64,000 nucleotides of DNA from Acidobacteriota bacterium (GTDB lineage: Bacteria; Acidobacteriota; Vicinamibacteria; Vicinamibacterales; SCN-69-37). The notes under the pieces are model-generated. The model was not told the origin of the DNA. It did no database searches and saw only the letters and a list, made by a program, of their open reading frames with translations. The stretch lies in NCBI GenBank assembly GCA_020853395.1, contig JADYYY010000010.1:372001-436000 (forward strand), read 5' to 3'. Every line of letters starts with the position of its first letter. Positions within the stretch are counted from its first letter, which is position 1. Below are positions 34,511-42,406 of this stretch, piece after piece. A program made the translations under genes and the position numbers.

Positions 34511-35850
34511 GGCCGCCGGCCCACGGCGCGAAGGAGCCGCGCCTCGCCGATCCGCAGTGCCGCCGCGAGGCGCGTCCGCTCGAGCTCGGCCTCGAGCAGC
34601 GCGACGTCGGCCTCGAGCACGTCGGTGCTGGTCGCCACGCCCGCGGCGAATCGCTCGCCGACCACGCGGCGCGCCTCGGCCGCCGCATCCACGGCGTCTC
34701 CCGATGCCGCCAGAGCCGCCCGACCGGCCTGCAGATCGAGCACCCGCTGGCGCAGCTCGACGTTCACGCCGGCGTCGAAGTCCTCGATCCGATGCGCGAG
34801 CGCGTTGGCCTCGGCCGTCGAGCTCGCCCGATCGGCGCGGGCGCGGCCGCCATCCCACACCGACCAGCTCACGTTCACGCCGAGATCCCACCCGGTGTTC
34901 CAGCGATCGACACGCGGCACGAACCGCGAGTTCGGACGAGCGGGCTCGACGGCGGCGATGACCCCCACCTGCGGACGGCCGGCCGCCGCGGCGGCCTCCG
35001 CCGCGAGCCGGAGCGAAACCTCGCGATCGCGGAGAGCCTGACGTTCCGGACGCGCGCCGAGCGCGCGGGCGCTCAGCGCGTCCGGCGTTTCACCGGCGAG
35101 CTCCGCAGCCGCCGGCGAGGGCTCGTCGACAGTCGAGATCGTCGAGATACGCTGTCCGACGGGCAGCCCGACCAGCCGCGCGAGATCGGCCTCGCCGACC
35201 GCCGCATCGTTCTGCGCCTGGATCAGCGCCACCTGCTGCCGCGCCCGCTGCGCCTGCGCCGACAGCACGTCGTTCGGCGGCAGCACGCCCGCCGCCGTCT
35301 GAGCCCGGACGGTCTCGAGCTGCGCATCGGCGCGCTCGAGCGCCCGCTCCAGCACGCGGATGCGCTCGCGCGCGAACGCGAGGTTCCAGTACGCCGACGC
35401 GACGGCCAACGAAAGATCCGCCTCGACCGTCCGGGTGTCGGCATCCGCTGCGCGGCGTCCCGCCTCTGCTGCCCGGACCAGATCGGCCACGCGGCCGCCC
35501 GTGTACACGGGCATCGTGAGCTCGGCGCGGGCGCGGTAGTTGGTGGGGATGTCCGGGAAGATGACCCGCGTCGTGCCGTCCGGCTGCGGGATGCCGAACT
35601 CGTCCACGTGGTTCGTTCTGAGGTAGCCGGTGCTGGCCGTCAGCGCGGGCCTTGCGAGCGCCGCCTGCGCCGCGATCGCCGCGTCGGCCGCCGACTCGCG
35701 CGCGCGCGCTTCCGCGACGCGCGGCGCATGCTCGACCGCGCGGCGCACCGCCTCGTCCACGGTGAGCGGCAGGGGCGACTGGGCGCCGACGAACGACGGG
35801 ACGAACGTCGCCGCAGCGGTCACGATGACGGTGATGACGACGCGTGTCAT
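34507..35850 (-). CDS. TolC-like outer membrane efflux protein
   Basis: A 447-residue outer-membrane channel with a signal peptide (residues 1-23, VGAQ). The two tandem OEP repeats are visible, with SAYWNLAFARERI and later VELRQRVLDLQAG helices; the length matches the family. It is encoded in the middle of the ABC exporter operon, so it probably completes a dedicated three-part pump rather than using a housekeeping TolC. The ATG overlaps the stop of the second ATPase gene (ATGA at 35850-35847). Confidence 0.92.
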   Translation of the reverse strand: MTRVVITVIVTAAATFVPSFVGAQSPLPLTVDEAVRRAVEHAPRVAEARARESAADAAIAAQAALARPALTASTGYLRTNHVDEFGIPQPDGTTRVIFPDIPTNYRARAELTMPVYTGGRVADLVRAAEAGRRAADADTRTVEADLSLAVASAYWNLAFARERIRVLERALERADAQLETVRAQTAAGVLPPNDVLSAQAQRARQQVALIQAQNDAAVGEADLARLVGLPVGQRISTISTVDEPSPAAAELAGETPDALSARALGARPERQALRDREVSLRLAAEAAAAAGRPQVGVIAAVEPARPNSRFVPRVDRWNTGWDLGVNVSWSVWDGGRARADRASSTAEANALAHRIEDFDAGVNVELRQRVLDLQAGRAALAASGDAVDAAAEARRVVGERFAAGVATSTDVLEADVALLEAELERTRLAAALRIGEARLLRAVGRRP

Positions 35851-36791
35851 GGCGAGGCCTCGCGAGAGAGGGTGGCGGCATCGTGCTCGACGGCTTCGAT
35901 GAACACGTCCTCGAGGCTCGGCGTCACGTCCCGCAGCCGGGCCTCGGCGCCGAATCCCGCCCGCTCGATCGCCGAGGCCAACGCGCCGCGCGCATCCGGC
36001 GTCCGCACGTAGACGTGCAGCCGATCGCCGAACAACTGCACGTCGCGGCCGAGCGCGGGGCGCAGCACGTCGAAGAGGCGGCGCGGCGACGGCACGACGA
36101 CTTCGACGACGCCGCCCCTCAGCCCGCGCTGCAGTGCCGCTGGCGCATCGAACGCCAGCGTCCGGCCCTCGCGCAGCAGCAGCACCCGGCTGCACCGCTC
36201 GGCCTCGTCCAGATAGGGCGTCGCCAGCACGATGGTCAGTCCCTGATTGAGGAACTCGGCGAGCAGCTTCCAGAACTCGCGGCGCGACACGGGATCCACG
36301 CCCGTGGTCGGCTCGTCGAGCACGAGCAGCGGCGGCTCGTGGACGAGCGTGCAGGCGAGCGCGAGCTTCTGCTTCATGCCGCCCGAGAGCCGATCGGCGA
36401 GCCGCGCCCGGAACGGGAGCAGGCCGGTGAGCCCCAGCAACCGTTCGCGGCGAGCCGCGAAGTCGCGCACGCCGTGGAGGCGCGCGAAGAACTCGATGTT
36501 CTCGTCGATCGAGAGATCGCCGTAGAGGCTGAACCGCTGAGAGACGTAGCCGATGGCTGCCGCCGCGGCGCGGCGCCGGCGGGCTGGATCCTCGCCGGCC
36601 AGCTCGACCGTCCCGCGATCCGGCGCAAGGAGCCCGCAGACGAGCCGGAGGAGCGTCGTCTTGCCCGCGCCGTCCGGCCCGATCACGCCGAACATCTCGC
36701 GGCGCTCGACGCTCGCGGTGATCCCGTCGAGCGCGACCGTCGCGCCGTAGTCCTTGCCGACGCCGGCGAGCGCGACGATGGGCTCCGGCAT
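35847..36791 (-). CDS. ABC exporter ATPase subunit 2 (YbhF C-half-like)
   Basis: A 314-residue ABC ATPase. Walker A is GPDGAGKTT (38-46), the signature is LSGGMKQKL and Walker B reads LVLDEPTTGVDP. A C-terminal domain with VYVRTPDARGAL ends in SLEDVFIEAV, as in the first ATPase. The GPDGAGKT start matches the second half of YbhF-type fusions. Its ATG shares one base with the stop of the adaptor gene (TGATG). Together with subunit 1 it would form the heterodimeric motor of the exporter. Confidence 0.92.
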   Translation of the reverse strand: MPEPIVALAGVGKDYGATVALDGITASVERREMFGVIGPDGAGKTTLLRLVCGLLAPDRGTVELAGEDPARRRRAAAAAIGYVSQRFSLYGDLSIDENIEFFARLHGVRDFAARRERLLGLTGLLPFRARLADRLSGGMKQKLALACTLVHEPPLLVLDEPTTGVDPVSRREFWKLLAEFLNQGLTIVLATPYLDEAERCSRVLLLREGRTLAFDAPAALQRGLRGGVVEVVVPSPRRLFDVLRPALGRDVQLFGDRLHVYVRTPDARGALASAIERAGFGAEARLRDVTPSLEDVFIEAVEHDAATLSREASP

Positions 36792-37804
36792 CACTCGGCC
36801 TTGCCGTTCGCGAGCACGACCTCGACCGGCATGCCCGATTTCAGGACGCCCTCGCGGTTGTCCACCGTCACTTTGACCCGGTACACGAGCTTCGCGCGCT
36901 CGGCGGATGTCTGGACGTTGCGCGGCGTGAACTCCGCACGAGGCGCGATGAACGATACCCGTCCCGGCAGCCGGTGGCCGTCGTCGGCGACGACGGTGAC
37001 GGGCTGGTTCAACGCGATCGTGGGCACGAGGGGCTCTTCGACGTACGCGTTGACCCAAGCACGATCCAGGTCCACGATCACGGCCACTGGCGAGCCGACG
37101 GCGACGAGCTCACCAGGCTCGACCAGGCGGGACGTGACGATGCCGGCGCTCGGCGCGGTGATGGTGGCGTCGGCCCGTCGCTGGCCGAGCGTGGCGAGAT
37201 CGGCGTCGATCGCGCGCACGCGCGCCTCGGCGGCGTCGAGCTCCTCGCGGCGTGCACCGGCGCGCAGGCGTGCGAGCGTCGCCTCGGCAGCCGCGATCCG
37301 GTCCGCGGCGCCCTTGACTCGCGCCTCCGCCAGCTCTCGTCGCGCCGCCGCGTCGTCGCGCTGCTTCGTCGTGCCGGCGCGGCGGTCGACGAGCTGTTGA
37401 AACCGCACTTCGTCGGTCCTGGCGGCGGCCAGCTCGGCCTCGGCCGCGCTGGCGTCGCTCTTTGCCGCCGCAACCTGCGCTGCGGCCTGCTGCACCTCTT
37501 CGGGCCGCGCACCGGCCCGCAGCAGACGCACCTGCGCCTCGGCCTGGGCGCGCTCGGCGCGCACCTTCGCGATCGCCAGGTCGGTGTCGGTCGTCTCGAG
37601 CGTCGCGATCACGTCACCCGCCGCGACGCGCGCGCCCTCCACGATCGCCACGGTGGCGACGCGCCCCGGTACCTTCGCGGCGATCTGGACGTCGGTCGCC
37701 TCCACGTACCCGCTCGCGCGGGTTGCGTCTGGCGCTCCTCGCCCGCCGCACGCGCCGGCGATGAGCACCACACAGGCGGCGAACACCGAGCGACCTCGCG
37801 TCAT
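36791..37804 (-). CDS. HlyD/YbhG-like periplasmic adaptor lipoprotein
   Basis: A 337-residue membrane fusion protein. The N-terminal lipobox (LIAGAC, Cys19) indicates a lipid-anchored adaptor. It has a split biotinyl-lipoyl domain (SGYVEATDVQIAAKVPGRV and later ATITAPSAGIVTSRLVEPGE), a long helical hairpin rich in Ala and Glu with RAGARPEEV and RAGARREEL at matching places, and a C-terminal barrel. It connects the inner-membrane ABC complex to the TolC-like channel. The ATG overlaps the tetR stop (ATGA at 37804-37801). Confidence 0.92.
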   Translation of the reverse strand: MTRGRSVFAACVVLIAGACGGRGAPDATRASGYVEATDVQIAAKVPGRVATVAIVEGARVAAGDVIATLETTDTDLAIAKVRAERAQAEAQVRLLRAGARPEEVQQAAAQVAAAKSDASAAEAELAAARTDEVRFQQLVDRRAGTTKQRDDAAARRELAEARVKGAADRIAAAEATLARLRAGARREELDAAEARVRAIDADLATLGQRRADATITAPSAGIVTSRLVEPGELVAVGSPVAVIVDLDRAWVNAYVEEPLVPTIALNQPVTVVADDGHRLPGRVSFIAPRAEFTPRNVQTSAERAKLVYRVKVTVDNREGVLKSGMPVEVVLANGKAE

Positions 37805-38496
37805 GACACGCTCCTCCGGCGCGCTACGCGCGCCGGCACTGGCGAAGACGGCGCCGACGGTCCCAGCGCCGCGAGCGCGGCGGACTCGACGTACGTCACC
37901 ACGGTCTCGCGATCGAGATCCTCGAGGTAGGGCGCTGTGCGCCGGAGCTGCTCCCGGAGCGGCGCTGATGCCGCGACGAGCAGCAGCGGCGCGACGATGG
38001 AGATCTGGACGACGAACGGGTGGCTCGGACGGAACACCCCCGCCGACGCGCCGCGGTCGAGGATGCGCCGGAGCGCCGCCAGCACGTCGGTCAGGTGGCC
38101 GAGCACGACGGCGTCGAGATGCCGGCCGCCGTCGGCGACCTCGCGCAGCCAGATGGGCGGCAGGTGCGGGTGCGCCGCCATCTGCCCTTCGACGACGCGG
38201 ACGAACCGCCGCAACTGGTCGGCCGGATCGCCACCGGCCTCGGCGTCGCGCGCCACGGCGGCCGCCACGCCTTGGAACACCTCGCCCAGCACGGCCCGGT
38301 AGAGCGCGGCCTTGCTCGCGAAGTGGTAGTAGACCATCGCCTTGTTGACGCGCGCGCGCCGCGCGATGCGATCGACCTTGGCGCCATCGAAGCCGCGGGC
38401 GGCGAACTCGGCCGCCGCGGCGGCGAGGAGCCGCGCGCGCGACGGCCGCCGGCGATCGCCACGCAGTCGACTAACCATTTGGTTAATACGCATCAT
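37801..38496 (-). CDS. TetR-family repressor of the exporter operon
   Basis: A 231-residue (or 225 from ATG 38478) TetR regulator. The DNA-binding domain ends in KVDRIARRARVNKAMVYYHFASKAALY, typical helix-turn-helix. The C-terminal ligand domain is variable. It leads the operon in the same direction, which suggests it controls its own synthesis. The start is uncertain: ATG at 38496 would place the inverted repeat TAACCA-TT-TGGTTA inside the coding sequence, while the ATG at 38478 lies within that repeat. No ribosome binding site precedes either. E. coli CecR (YbiH) plays the same part for ybhGFSR, by family and context. Confidence 0.9.
   Translation of the reverse strand: MMRINQMVSRLRGDRRRPSRARLLAAAAAEFAARGFDGAKVDRIARRARVNKAMVYYHFASKAALYRAVLGEVFQGVAAAVARDAEAGGDPADQLRRFVRVVEGQMAAHPHLPPIWLREVADGGRHLDAVVLGHLTDVLAALRRILDRGASAGVFRPSHPFVVQISIVAPLLLVAASAPLREQLRRTAPYLEDLDRETVVTYVESAALAALGPSAPSSPVPARVARRRSVS
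38472..38485. promoter_or_regulatory. Candidate TetR operator, inverted repeat TAACCA-TT-TGGTTA
   Basis: Two perfect 6-bp arms around two bases, in an AT-rich patch at the 5' end of the tetR gene. It overlaps a TATTAA hexamer (38488-38483, minus) that could be the operon's -10 element, so a bound repressor would block transcription. Confidence 0.65.
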
Positions 38497-38547
38497 GCGC
38501 CGGCGGGGGCCGCAGGGTCAAGCGCGCCCGCGAGACGGCCGCTCCGG

Positions 38548-38553
38548 TAGAAT
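38548..38553 (+). promoter_or_regulatory. Putative -10 element for the CusF-SCO gene
   Basis: TAGAAT, 51 bases before the GTG at 38605. Divergent from the tetR start region. Confidence 0.35.
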
Positions 38554-38604
38554 GCCAGCGAGACGGCAGGCGCTCGGGTTGGGCGCCCGCCGGGTCTCCA
38601 GGCC

Positions 38605-39474
38605 GTGCCGTTGCCAGTCTCCGCCGTCCGCCGCCTCGTCGTCCTGCTCGCGCTCGCCGCCTGCGGATGCCACACCACGCCGGAGCCCGCCAGCCAATAC
38701 GTCCTCCACGGCCAGATCCTCGCCGTGCTTCCCGACCGGATGTCGCTGACGATTCGCCACGAGGCGATCCCCGGTCTGATGGACGCGATGACGATGACGT
38801 TCCCGGTGGCGGACCGGCGGCTGCTCGAGGGGCGTGTGCCGGGCGAAACCGTCGCTGCCACGCTGGAGGTGCGCGACGCGGTGGGCCGGCTCGTGTCGAT
38901 CACCCACACGGGAAGCGCACCGCTGCCCTCGCCCTCTTCGCCGCCGGCCGGCGGCACGATCCGCCCCGGCGACCCGCTGCCCGACGCCGCCTTGATCGAT
39001 CAGATGGACCGGCGCCGCAGCCTCGCCGAGTGGCGCGGCACGGCCCTCGTGCTCACGTTCACGCGCGCGGCGTGCCGCGAAACGGACGACTGTGGCCGCG
39101 TCGCGGCGCGTTTCTCGGAGCTCCAGCGCGCCATCGCCGGGGATGCGGCCCTCGCTGACCGCGTGCGCCTGCTCTCCATCAGCGCGGATCCCGCACGCGA
39201 CACGCCGGCAGCTCTCGCCGCCGTGGCGGCGCGACTGCACGCCGATCCCGCACGGTGGACGTGGCTCACCGGCGATCCCGTCACCGTGCAGCGCCTTGCG
39301 AGCCGGTTCGGCGTGGACACGGCCGACGCGGCGGGTCAGTCGCCCGGCACGACGACCGTACGGACCGTGACGGTCGACGCGCGCGGCCGCGTGCGCGCCG
39401 TTCACGACGGCGTCGCCTGGACGACCGATGCCGTGCTGGCCGACCTGCGAGACGCCGCGCAGAGCGCTCCGTGA
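38605..39474 (+). CDS. CusF-like copper-binding domain fused to an SCO1/SenC-like domain, lipoprotein
   Basis: A 289-residue predicted lipoprotein (lipobox LALAAC, Cys20). Residues 31-70 form a CusF-like copper-binding unit with His52, Met62 and Met64 in RHEAIPGLMDAMTMTFPV. Residues from about 115 form a thioredoxin-like SCO/SenC domain with Cys157-x5-Cys163 (TRAACRETDDCG). The histidine that SCO proteins use as third copper ligand, before RTVxxD, appears to be Thr here (TTTVRTVTVD). The protein may therefore handle copper through its CusF part and act as a thiol redox factor with the other. The start is GTG at 38605. The next gene overlaps it (GTGA). Confidence 0.8.
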   Translation: MPLPVSAVRRLVVLLALAACGCHTTPEPASQYVLHGQILAVLPDRMSLTIRHEAIPGLMDAMTMTFPVADRRLLEGRVPGETVAATLEVRDAVGRLVSITHTGSAPLPSPSSPPAGGTIRPGDPLPDAALIDQMDRRRSLAEWRGTALVLTFTRAACRETDDCGRVAARFSELQRAIAGDAALADRVRLLSISADPARDTPAALAAVAARLHADPARWTWLTGDPVTVQRLASRFGVDTADAAGQSPGTTTVRTVTVDARGRVRAVHDGVAWTTDAVLADLRDAAQSAP

Positions 39475-40166
39475 CGCCGCCCGACCTCCAAGGCCTCACG
39501 CTGGCCGAACGCCGGCTCATTCGGCGCCTCCGGACGCCGCGTGACGTTCAGCGGTTCCTGAACCTCCTGCCCTACAACACCGAGCCGCCGCCGGAGCCGG
39601 CGACGCTGCGAAGCTTCCGCGGCGTGGTCGCGCGGCGCACGGCCAACTGCATCGAAGCGGCGCTCACGGCCGCCGTCGTTCTCGAGCAGCACGGCTACCC
39701 GCCGCTCGTCATGAGCCTCGAGTCCATCGACGCGCTCGACCACGTCGTCTTCGTCTACAGGCGCGGCGGCCGCTGGGGATCGGTGGCCAAGTCGCGCGAT
39801 CCGGGCCTGCACGGACGCCGGCCGGTGTTTCGCACGCTGCGCGCCCTGGCTCGCAGCTACATGGATCCGTACATCGATCGGACCGGAATGGTCACGGCGT
39901 ACGGTGTGGTCGATCTGAACGTGCTCGGCCGCTACGAGTGGCGCCTGTCGTCGCGCAACGTGTGGCGGGTCGAGCGGCTGCTCTTCGAGATCCCCCACCA
40001 TCGCCTGCCGTCGTCGCGGCAGCGCGTGGCGCGATTGCGACGGCAATACGTCGAGTACGTCGAACGGCATGCCGGGCAAAAGCCGCTCTACTACGACCGA
40101 TCGGCGTGGACCGCGATCCCGACGTACTTCACGCAGACGCGCGAGATGAACGGCCGCTCGGGTTGA
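39471..40166 (+). CDS. Transglutaminase-like cysteine protein of unknown function
   Basis: A 231-residue soluble protein. It carries a possible Cys-His-Asp triad: Cys60 in RRTANCIEAAL, His91 in LDHVVFVY and Asp110 in VAKSRDPG, in the order and spacing of the transglutaminase/papain-like fold. The C-terminal half has Arg/Tyr-rich segments (LRRQYVEYVERH) with no match I recognise. No signal peptide. The GTG start at 39471 overlaps the previous stop, so it is coupled to the copper protein gene; whether the two work together is unknown. Confidence 0.65.
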   Translation: MTPPDLQGLTLAERRLIRRLRTPRDVQRFLNLLPYNTEPPPEPATLRSFRGVVARRTANCIEAALTAAVVLEQHGYPPLVMSLESIDALDHVVFVYRRGGRWGSVAKSRDPGLHGRRPVFRTLRALARSYMDPYIDRTGMVTAYGVVDLNVLGRYEWRLSSRNVWRVERLLFEIPHHRLPSSRQRVARLRRQYVEYVERHAGQKPLYYDRSAWTAIPTYFTQTREMNGRSG

Positions 40167-40240
40167 CGTGCGTCCGCCTCGGCCCGCCGAGCGCGCGAGC
40201 CGGTGCGAGCGGACACGCGACACGTCAGCCGCGTCGGAGA

Positions 40241-40543
40241 TCAGTCGAGATCGAAATCGCGGCTCGGCTTGCTCACCGGTTCCTGGTGCGCCTGCTTCAG
40301 CGCCTCCTCGAAACGTCTGGCCAGGGCATCGCCCCGTGTGCGTTCCGAGGCCACGGACTGCTCGAACAGCGACTCCCGCTTCGCCTTCTGCTCGGCGAGG
40401 ATCCGATGCGCCTCGTCGAGCTTGGGCTTGTCGGCGCGTTCGGGCTCGGCGTGGCGCACGACGCGTTTCAGCCCCGCGTCGATCACCAGCGTCGCCCCGC
40501 AGCACGGACACGTGACTTCGTACTCGGTCTGGAGTCGCGCCAT
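40241..40543 (-). CDS. Small zinc-ribbon-like protein with helical tail
   Basis: A 100-residue protein with an N-terminal CPCCGATL motif (Cys12 to Cys15) and then a charged helical region (DEAHRILAEQKAKRES) rich in Lys/Arg/Glu. Only one cysteine cluster is present, so a full zinc ribbon would need a partner or a dimer. The ATG at 40543 has a GGAGGCG ribosome binding site. A TATCAT hexamer on the same strand lies 34 bases upstream and overlaps a plus-strand -10 for the divergent gene. The function is unknown. Confidence 0.6.
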   Translation of the reverse strand: MARLQTEYEVTCPCCGATLVIDAGLKRVVRHAEPERADKPKLDEAHRILAEQKAKRESLFEQSVASERTRGDALARRFEEALKQAHQEPVSKPSRDFDLD

Positions 40544-40576
40544 GACTCGCCTCCTGCGCCTGCTCGATCCTGGCAC

Positions 40577-40582
40577 TATGAT
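40577..40582 (+). promoter_or_regulatory. Putative -10 element for the nuclease-fold gene, shared with the divergent gene
   Basis: TATGAT on the plus strand overlaps TATCAT on the minus strand (40583-40578). TATGATA forms a symmetric element between two divergent genes (starts 40543 and 40639). Confidence 0.45.
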
Positions 40583-40583
40583 A
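40578..40583 (-). promoter_or_regulatory. Putative -10 element for the small zinc-ribbon-like gene
   Basis: TATCAT on the minus strand, overlapping the plus-strand TATGAT. The implied leader contains the GGAGGCG ribosome binding site of the gene at 40543. Confidence 0.4.
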
Positions 40584-40638
40584 CGCACATGCGCGCGTTC
40601 CGCCCACGACGTCGCGGCGCGGCGGCCCGCGCCTTCCC

Positions 40639-41385
40639 ATGACGGAACTGCCGCGCCACCCGGTTCGCACCATCATCGACGTCCGGGTCGTCACCTACAA
40701 CATCCACCGCTCGCGCGGTCTCGACCGGCGCACACGGCCCGAGCGGATCGTCGACGTGCTCGCCGGCATCGCCCCCGACATCGTCGCCCTGCAGGAAGTC
40801 ATCGGACCGGGATTGACCGGGCCGGGTCATGCCGAGGCGATCGGGGCGGCGCTCGGCATGGGCTGGGTGATGGCGCCGACGCGCGAACTGCGTCAGCACC
40901 AGTTCGGCAACGTCGTGCTGAGCCGGTATCCGATTCACGAACACGCGCAGATCGATCTGTCCTGGAAGACGTGCGAGCCGCGCTGCAGCCAACGGGTGGC
41001 GATCAACCTCGGCGATCGCTGCCTGCAGGTGTACAACGCGCATCTCGGCACGGCACTGCTCGAGCGCCGCTACCAGGCGCCGCGATTGGCCGGCTGGATT
41101 CACGATCGCCGCGTGCCGGACCCGAAGATCGTTCTGGGGGACTTCAACGAATGGGGGCGTGGGCTGGTCGCCGACGTCCTGGCCGAGCGCCTCAACAGCG
41201 TCGACCTCTATTCACATCTGAGGCGCCGCCGCACCTATCCGGGGTTCTTTCCGCTGCTGCACCTCGACCACATCTACTTCAGCGGCAACGTGGAGATCCG
41301 GCGGGTGGAGTTGCCGCGCACGCGGTTGGCACTCGTGGCCTCGGACCACCTGCCGCTCGTCGCCGACGTCCGGCTGCGGTTCTGA
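40639..41385 (+). CDS. Endonuclease/exonuclease/phosphatase-fold hydrolase
   Basis: A 248-residue enzyme of the EEP superfamily. The family motifs are visible: VVTYNIHRSRG, IVALQEV with the metal-binding Glu, NAHLG, ILGDFN-type VLGDFNEW, a DHIYFSG segment and SDHLPLVADV with the catalytic Asp-His. It would cleave phosphodiester or phosphate ester bonds, in DNA, RNA, lipids or inositol-type substrates. No signal peptide, so it is cytoplasmic; the substrate is not determined. It has 56 bases between the likely -10 and the start. Confidence 0.9.
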   Translation: MTELPRHPVRTIIDVRVVTYNIHRSRGLDRRTRPERIVDVLAGIAPDIVALQEVIGPGLTGPGHAEAIGAALGMGWVMAPTRELRQHQFGNVVLSRYPIHEHAQIDLSWKTCEPRCSQRVAINLGDRCLQVYNAHLGTALLERRYQAPRLAGWIHDRRVPDPKIVLGDFNEWGRGLVADVLAERLNSVDLYSHLRRRRTYPGFFPLLHLDHIYFSGNVEIRRVELPRTRLALVASDHLPLVADVRLRF

Positions 41386-41392
41386 GCCGCGC

Positions 41393-41602
41393 CTAGCCTT
41401 CCTCGTAATCGGACTGCTGCGGCGGCAGCGAACGCGTCGCGGGACGCAGCGCCTCGCGATGGTCGTAGACCGGCAGGTTCGCGACGTGCAGCGGGACGAC
41501 GCACCCGTCCCCCTTGCGCGCGAGCACCACGGTGACGGGGCTGCCTCCGACGCCAGACCTGAAACTCAGCGTGCAGCCGCATGCCAGTCGTGCGGTCATC
41601 AC
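41393..41602 (-). CDS. Small cysteine-containing protein coupled to the TlpA gene
   Basis: A 69-residue protein starting MMTARLACGC, with a later Cys in GDGCVVPL and a charged C-terminus. I do not recognise a family. Its start lies one base after the TlpA-like stop (41604), so it is very likely translated from the same message. The CGC pair and context suggest a metal- or redox-related role, but this is speculative. It could also be a chance reading frame; the coupling and composition argue for a real gene. Confidence 0.5.
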   Translation of the reverse strand: MMTARLACGCTLSFRSGVGGSPVTVVLARKGDGCVVPLHVANLPVYDHREALRPATRSLPPQQSDYEEG

Positions 41603-41603
41603 C

Positions 41604-42134
41604 TCAATCCCCTTCGAACATCAGGCCGATGTTCTCCTCGAACCACTCTTTGGCGTGGATGCCCTGCGCCTTCGCCAGCAGCGTGCCGTCCGGCTTGATG
41701 AGCCAGGAAACGGGAATCACCGCCTCGGCATCATACGCCGCCTTGAACTCGTCCTGGCCGTCGCCCACGAGCATCGGGTAGTTGATCTCGTATTCGGCGG
41801 CGAACTTCCGGATCTCCTCCGGCGGGTCGTCGACCGAGACACCCAACACGGCCAGCCGCTTGTCCTTGTACTTCTCGGCGAACTCCACGAACCACGGGAT
41901 TTCCGCCTTGCACGGCGGGCACCAGGTCGCCCAGAAGTTGATCAGGATCGGCCGGCCCTTCAGATCGGCCAGCTTCACGTCCTGGCCGTTCATGTCCTTC
42001 AGCACGAAATCCAGCCGGGGCGATCCGGCGGACGGCGCGCGTTGCTCCTTCGCGGCGCAGGCCGGCCAGGCGCCGAGCACGGCCGCCACGGCTGCCGCCC
42101 GGATCCACCGACTCTGCCACCAGCGCGTCATCAT
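41604..42134 (-). CDS. TlpA-like thioredoxin lipoprotein
   Basis: A 176-residue periplasmic thioredoxin of the TlpA/ResA type. Lipobox WPAC (Cys26) anchors it; the active site is WCPPC with Cys72 and Cys75, followed by VLGVSVDDPPEEI and the cis-Pro segment VIPVSWLIKP. Such proteins reduce disulfides for cytochrome c maturation or similar. No cytochrome biogenesis genes are adjacent. Start ATG at 42134 (or 42131). A 17-bp interrupted palindrome lies 64 bases upstream of the start. Confidence 0.9.
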   Translation of the reverse strand: MMTRWWQSRWIRAAAVAAVLGAWPACAAKEQRAPSAGSPRLDFVLKDMNGQDVKLADLKGRPILINFWATWCPPCKAEIPWFVEFAEKYKDKRLAVLGVSVDDPPEEIRKFAAEYEINYPMLVGDGQDEFKAAYDAEAVIPVSWLIKPDGTLLAKAQGIHAKEWFEENIGLMFEGD

Positions 42135-42197
42135 GCCTCGATCTGCTCGATCTGCGCGACGGAGGCCGCGCGACCTCTTCACATTACTACAGTCCTC

Positions 42198-42214
42198 TGG
42201 AGGCGTCGCCTCCA
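42198..42214. promoter_or_regulatory. Interrupted palindrome TGGAGGCG-T-CGCCTCCA
   Basis: Two perfect 8-bp arms around one base, in the 272-bp region between the divergent TlpA and surface-protein genes. It could be a regulator binding site or simply a hairpin. Confidence 0.35.
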
Positions 42215-42355
42215 ACGCCGGTCACGTGTCCTCGGAAGACCACGCGCGCCAGCGTGATGATCGGCGGGCCATCGCGACGACTGCAGGGCACGCGCTTTGC
42301 TGATCCGCGCCGCAGCGCGGGCCGGCCGCGCGCCTGGGCCCAGTTTGGCCGGGTG

Positions 42356-42361
42356 TAAGAT
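42356..42361 (+). promoter_or_regulatory. Putative -10 element for the second surface protein
   Basis: TAAGAT, 45 bases before the ATG at 42407. The leader holds a GAGGTG ribosome binding site. Confidence 0.35.
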
Positions 42362-42406
42362 TCGAGGACCGTGTTCCAGAGTCGACCGTCCCGTCGAGGT
42401 GAATTC

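Noticed and set aside
40571-40585. Sigma-54 promoter TGGCAC followed by GC
   Set aside because: The distance between GG and GC is 11 rather than 10 and the TTGC part is absent; the TATGAT element explains it better.
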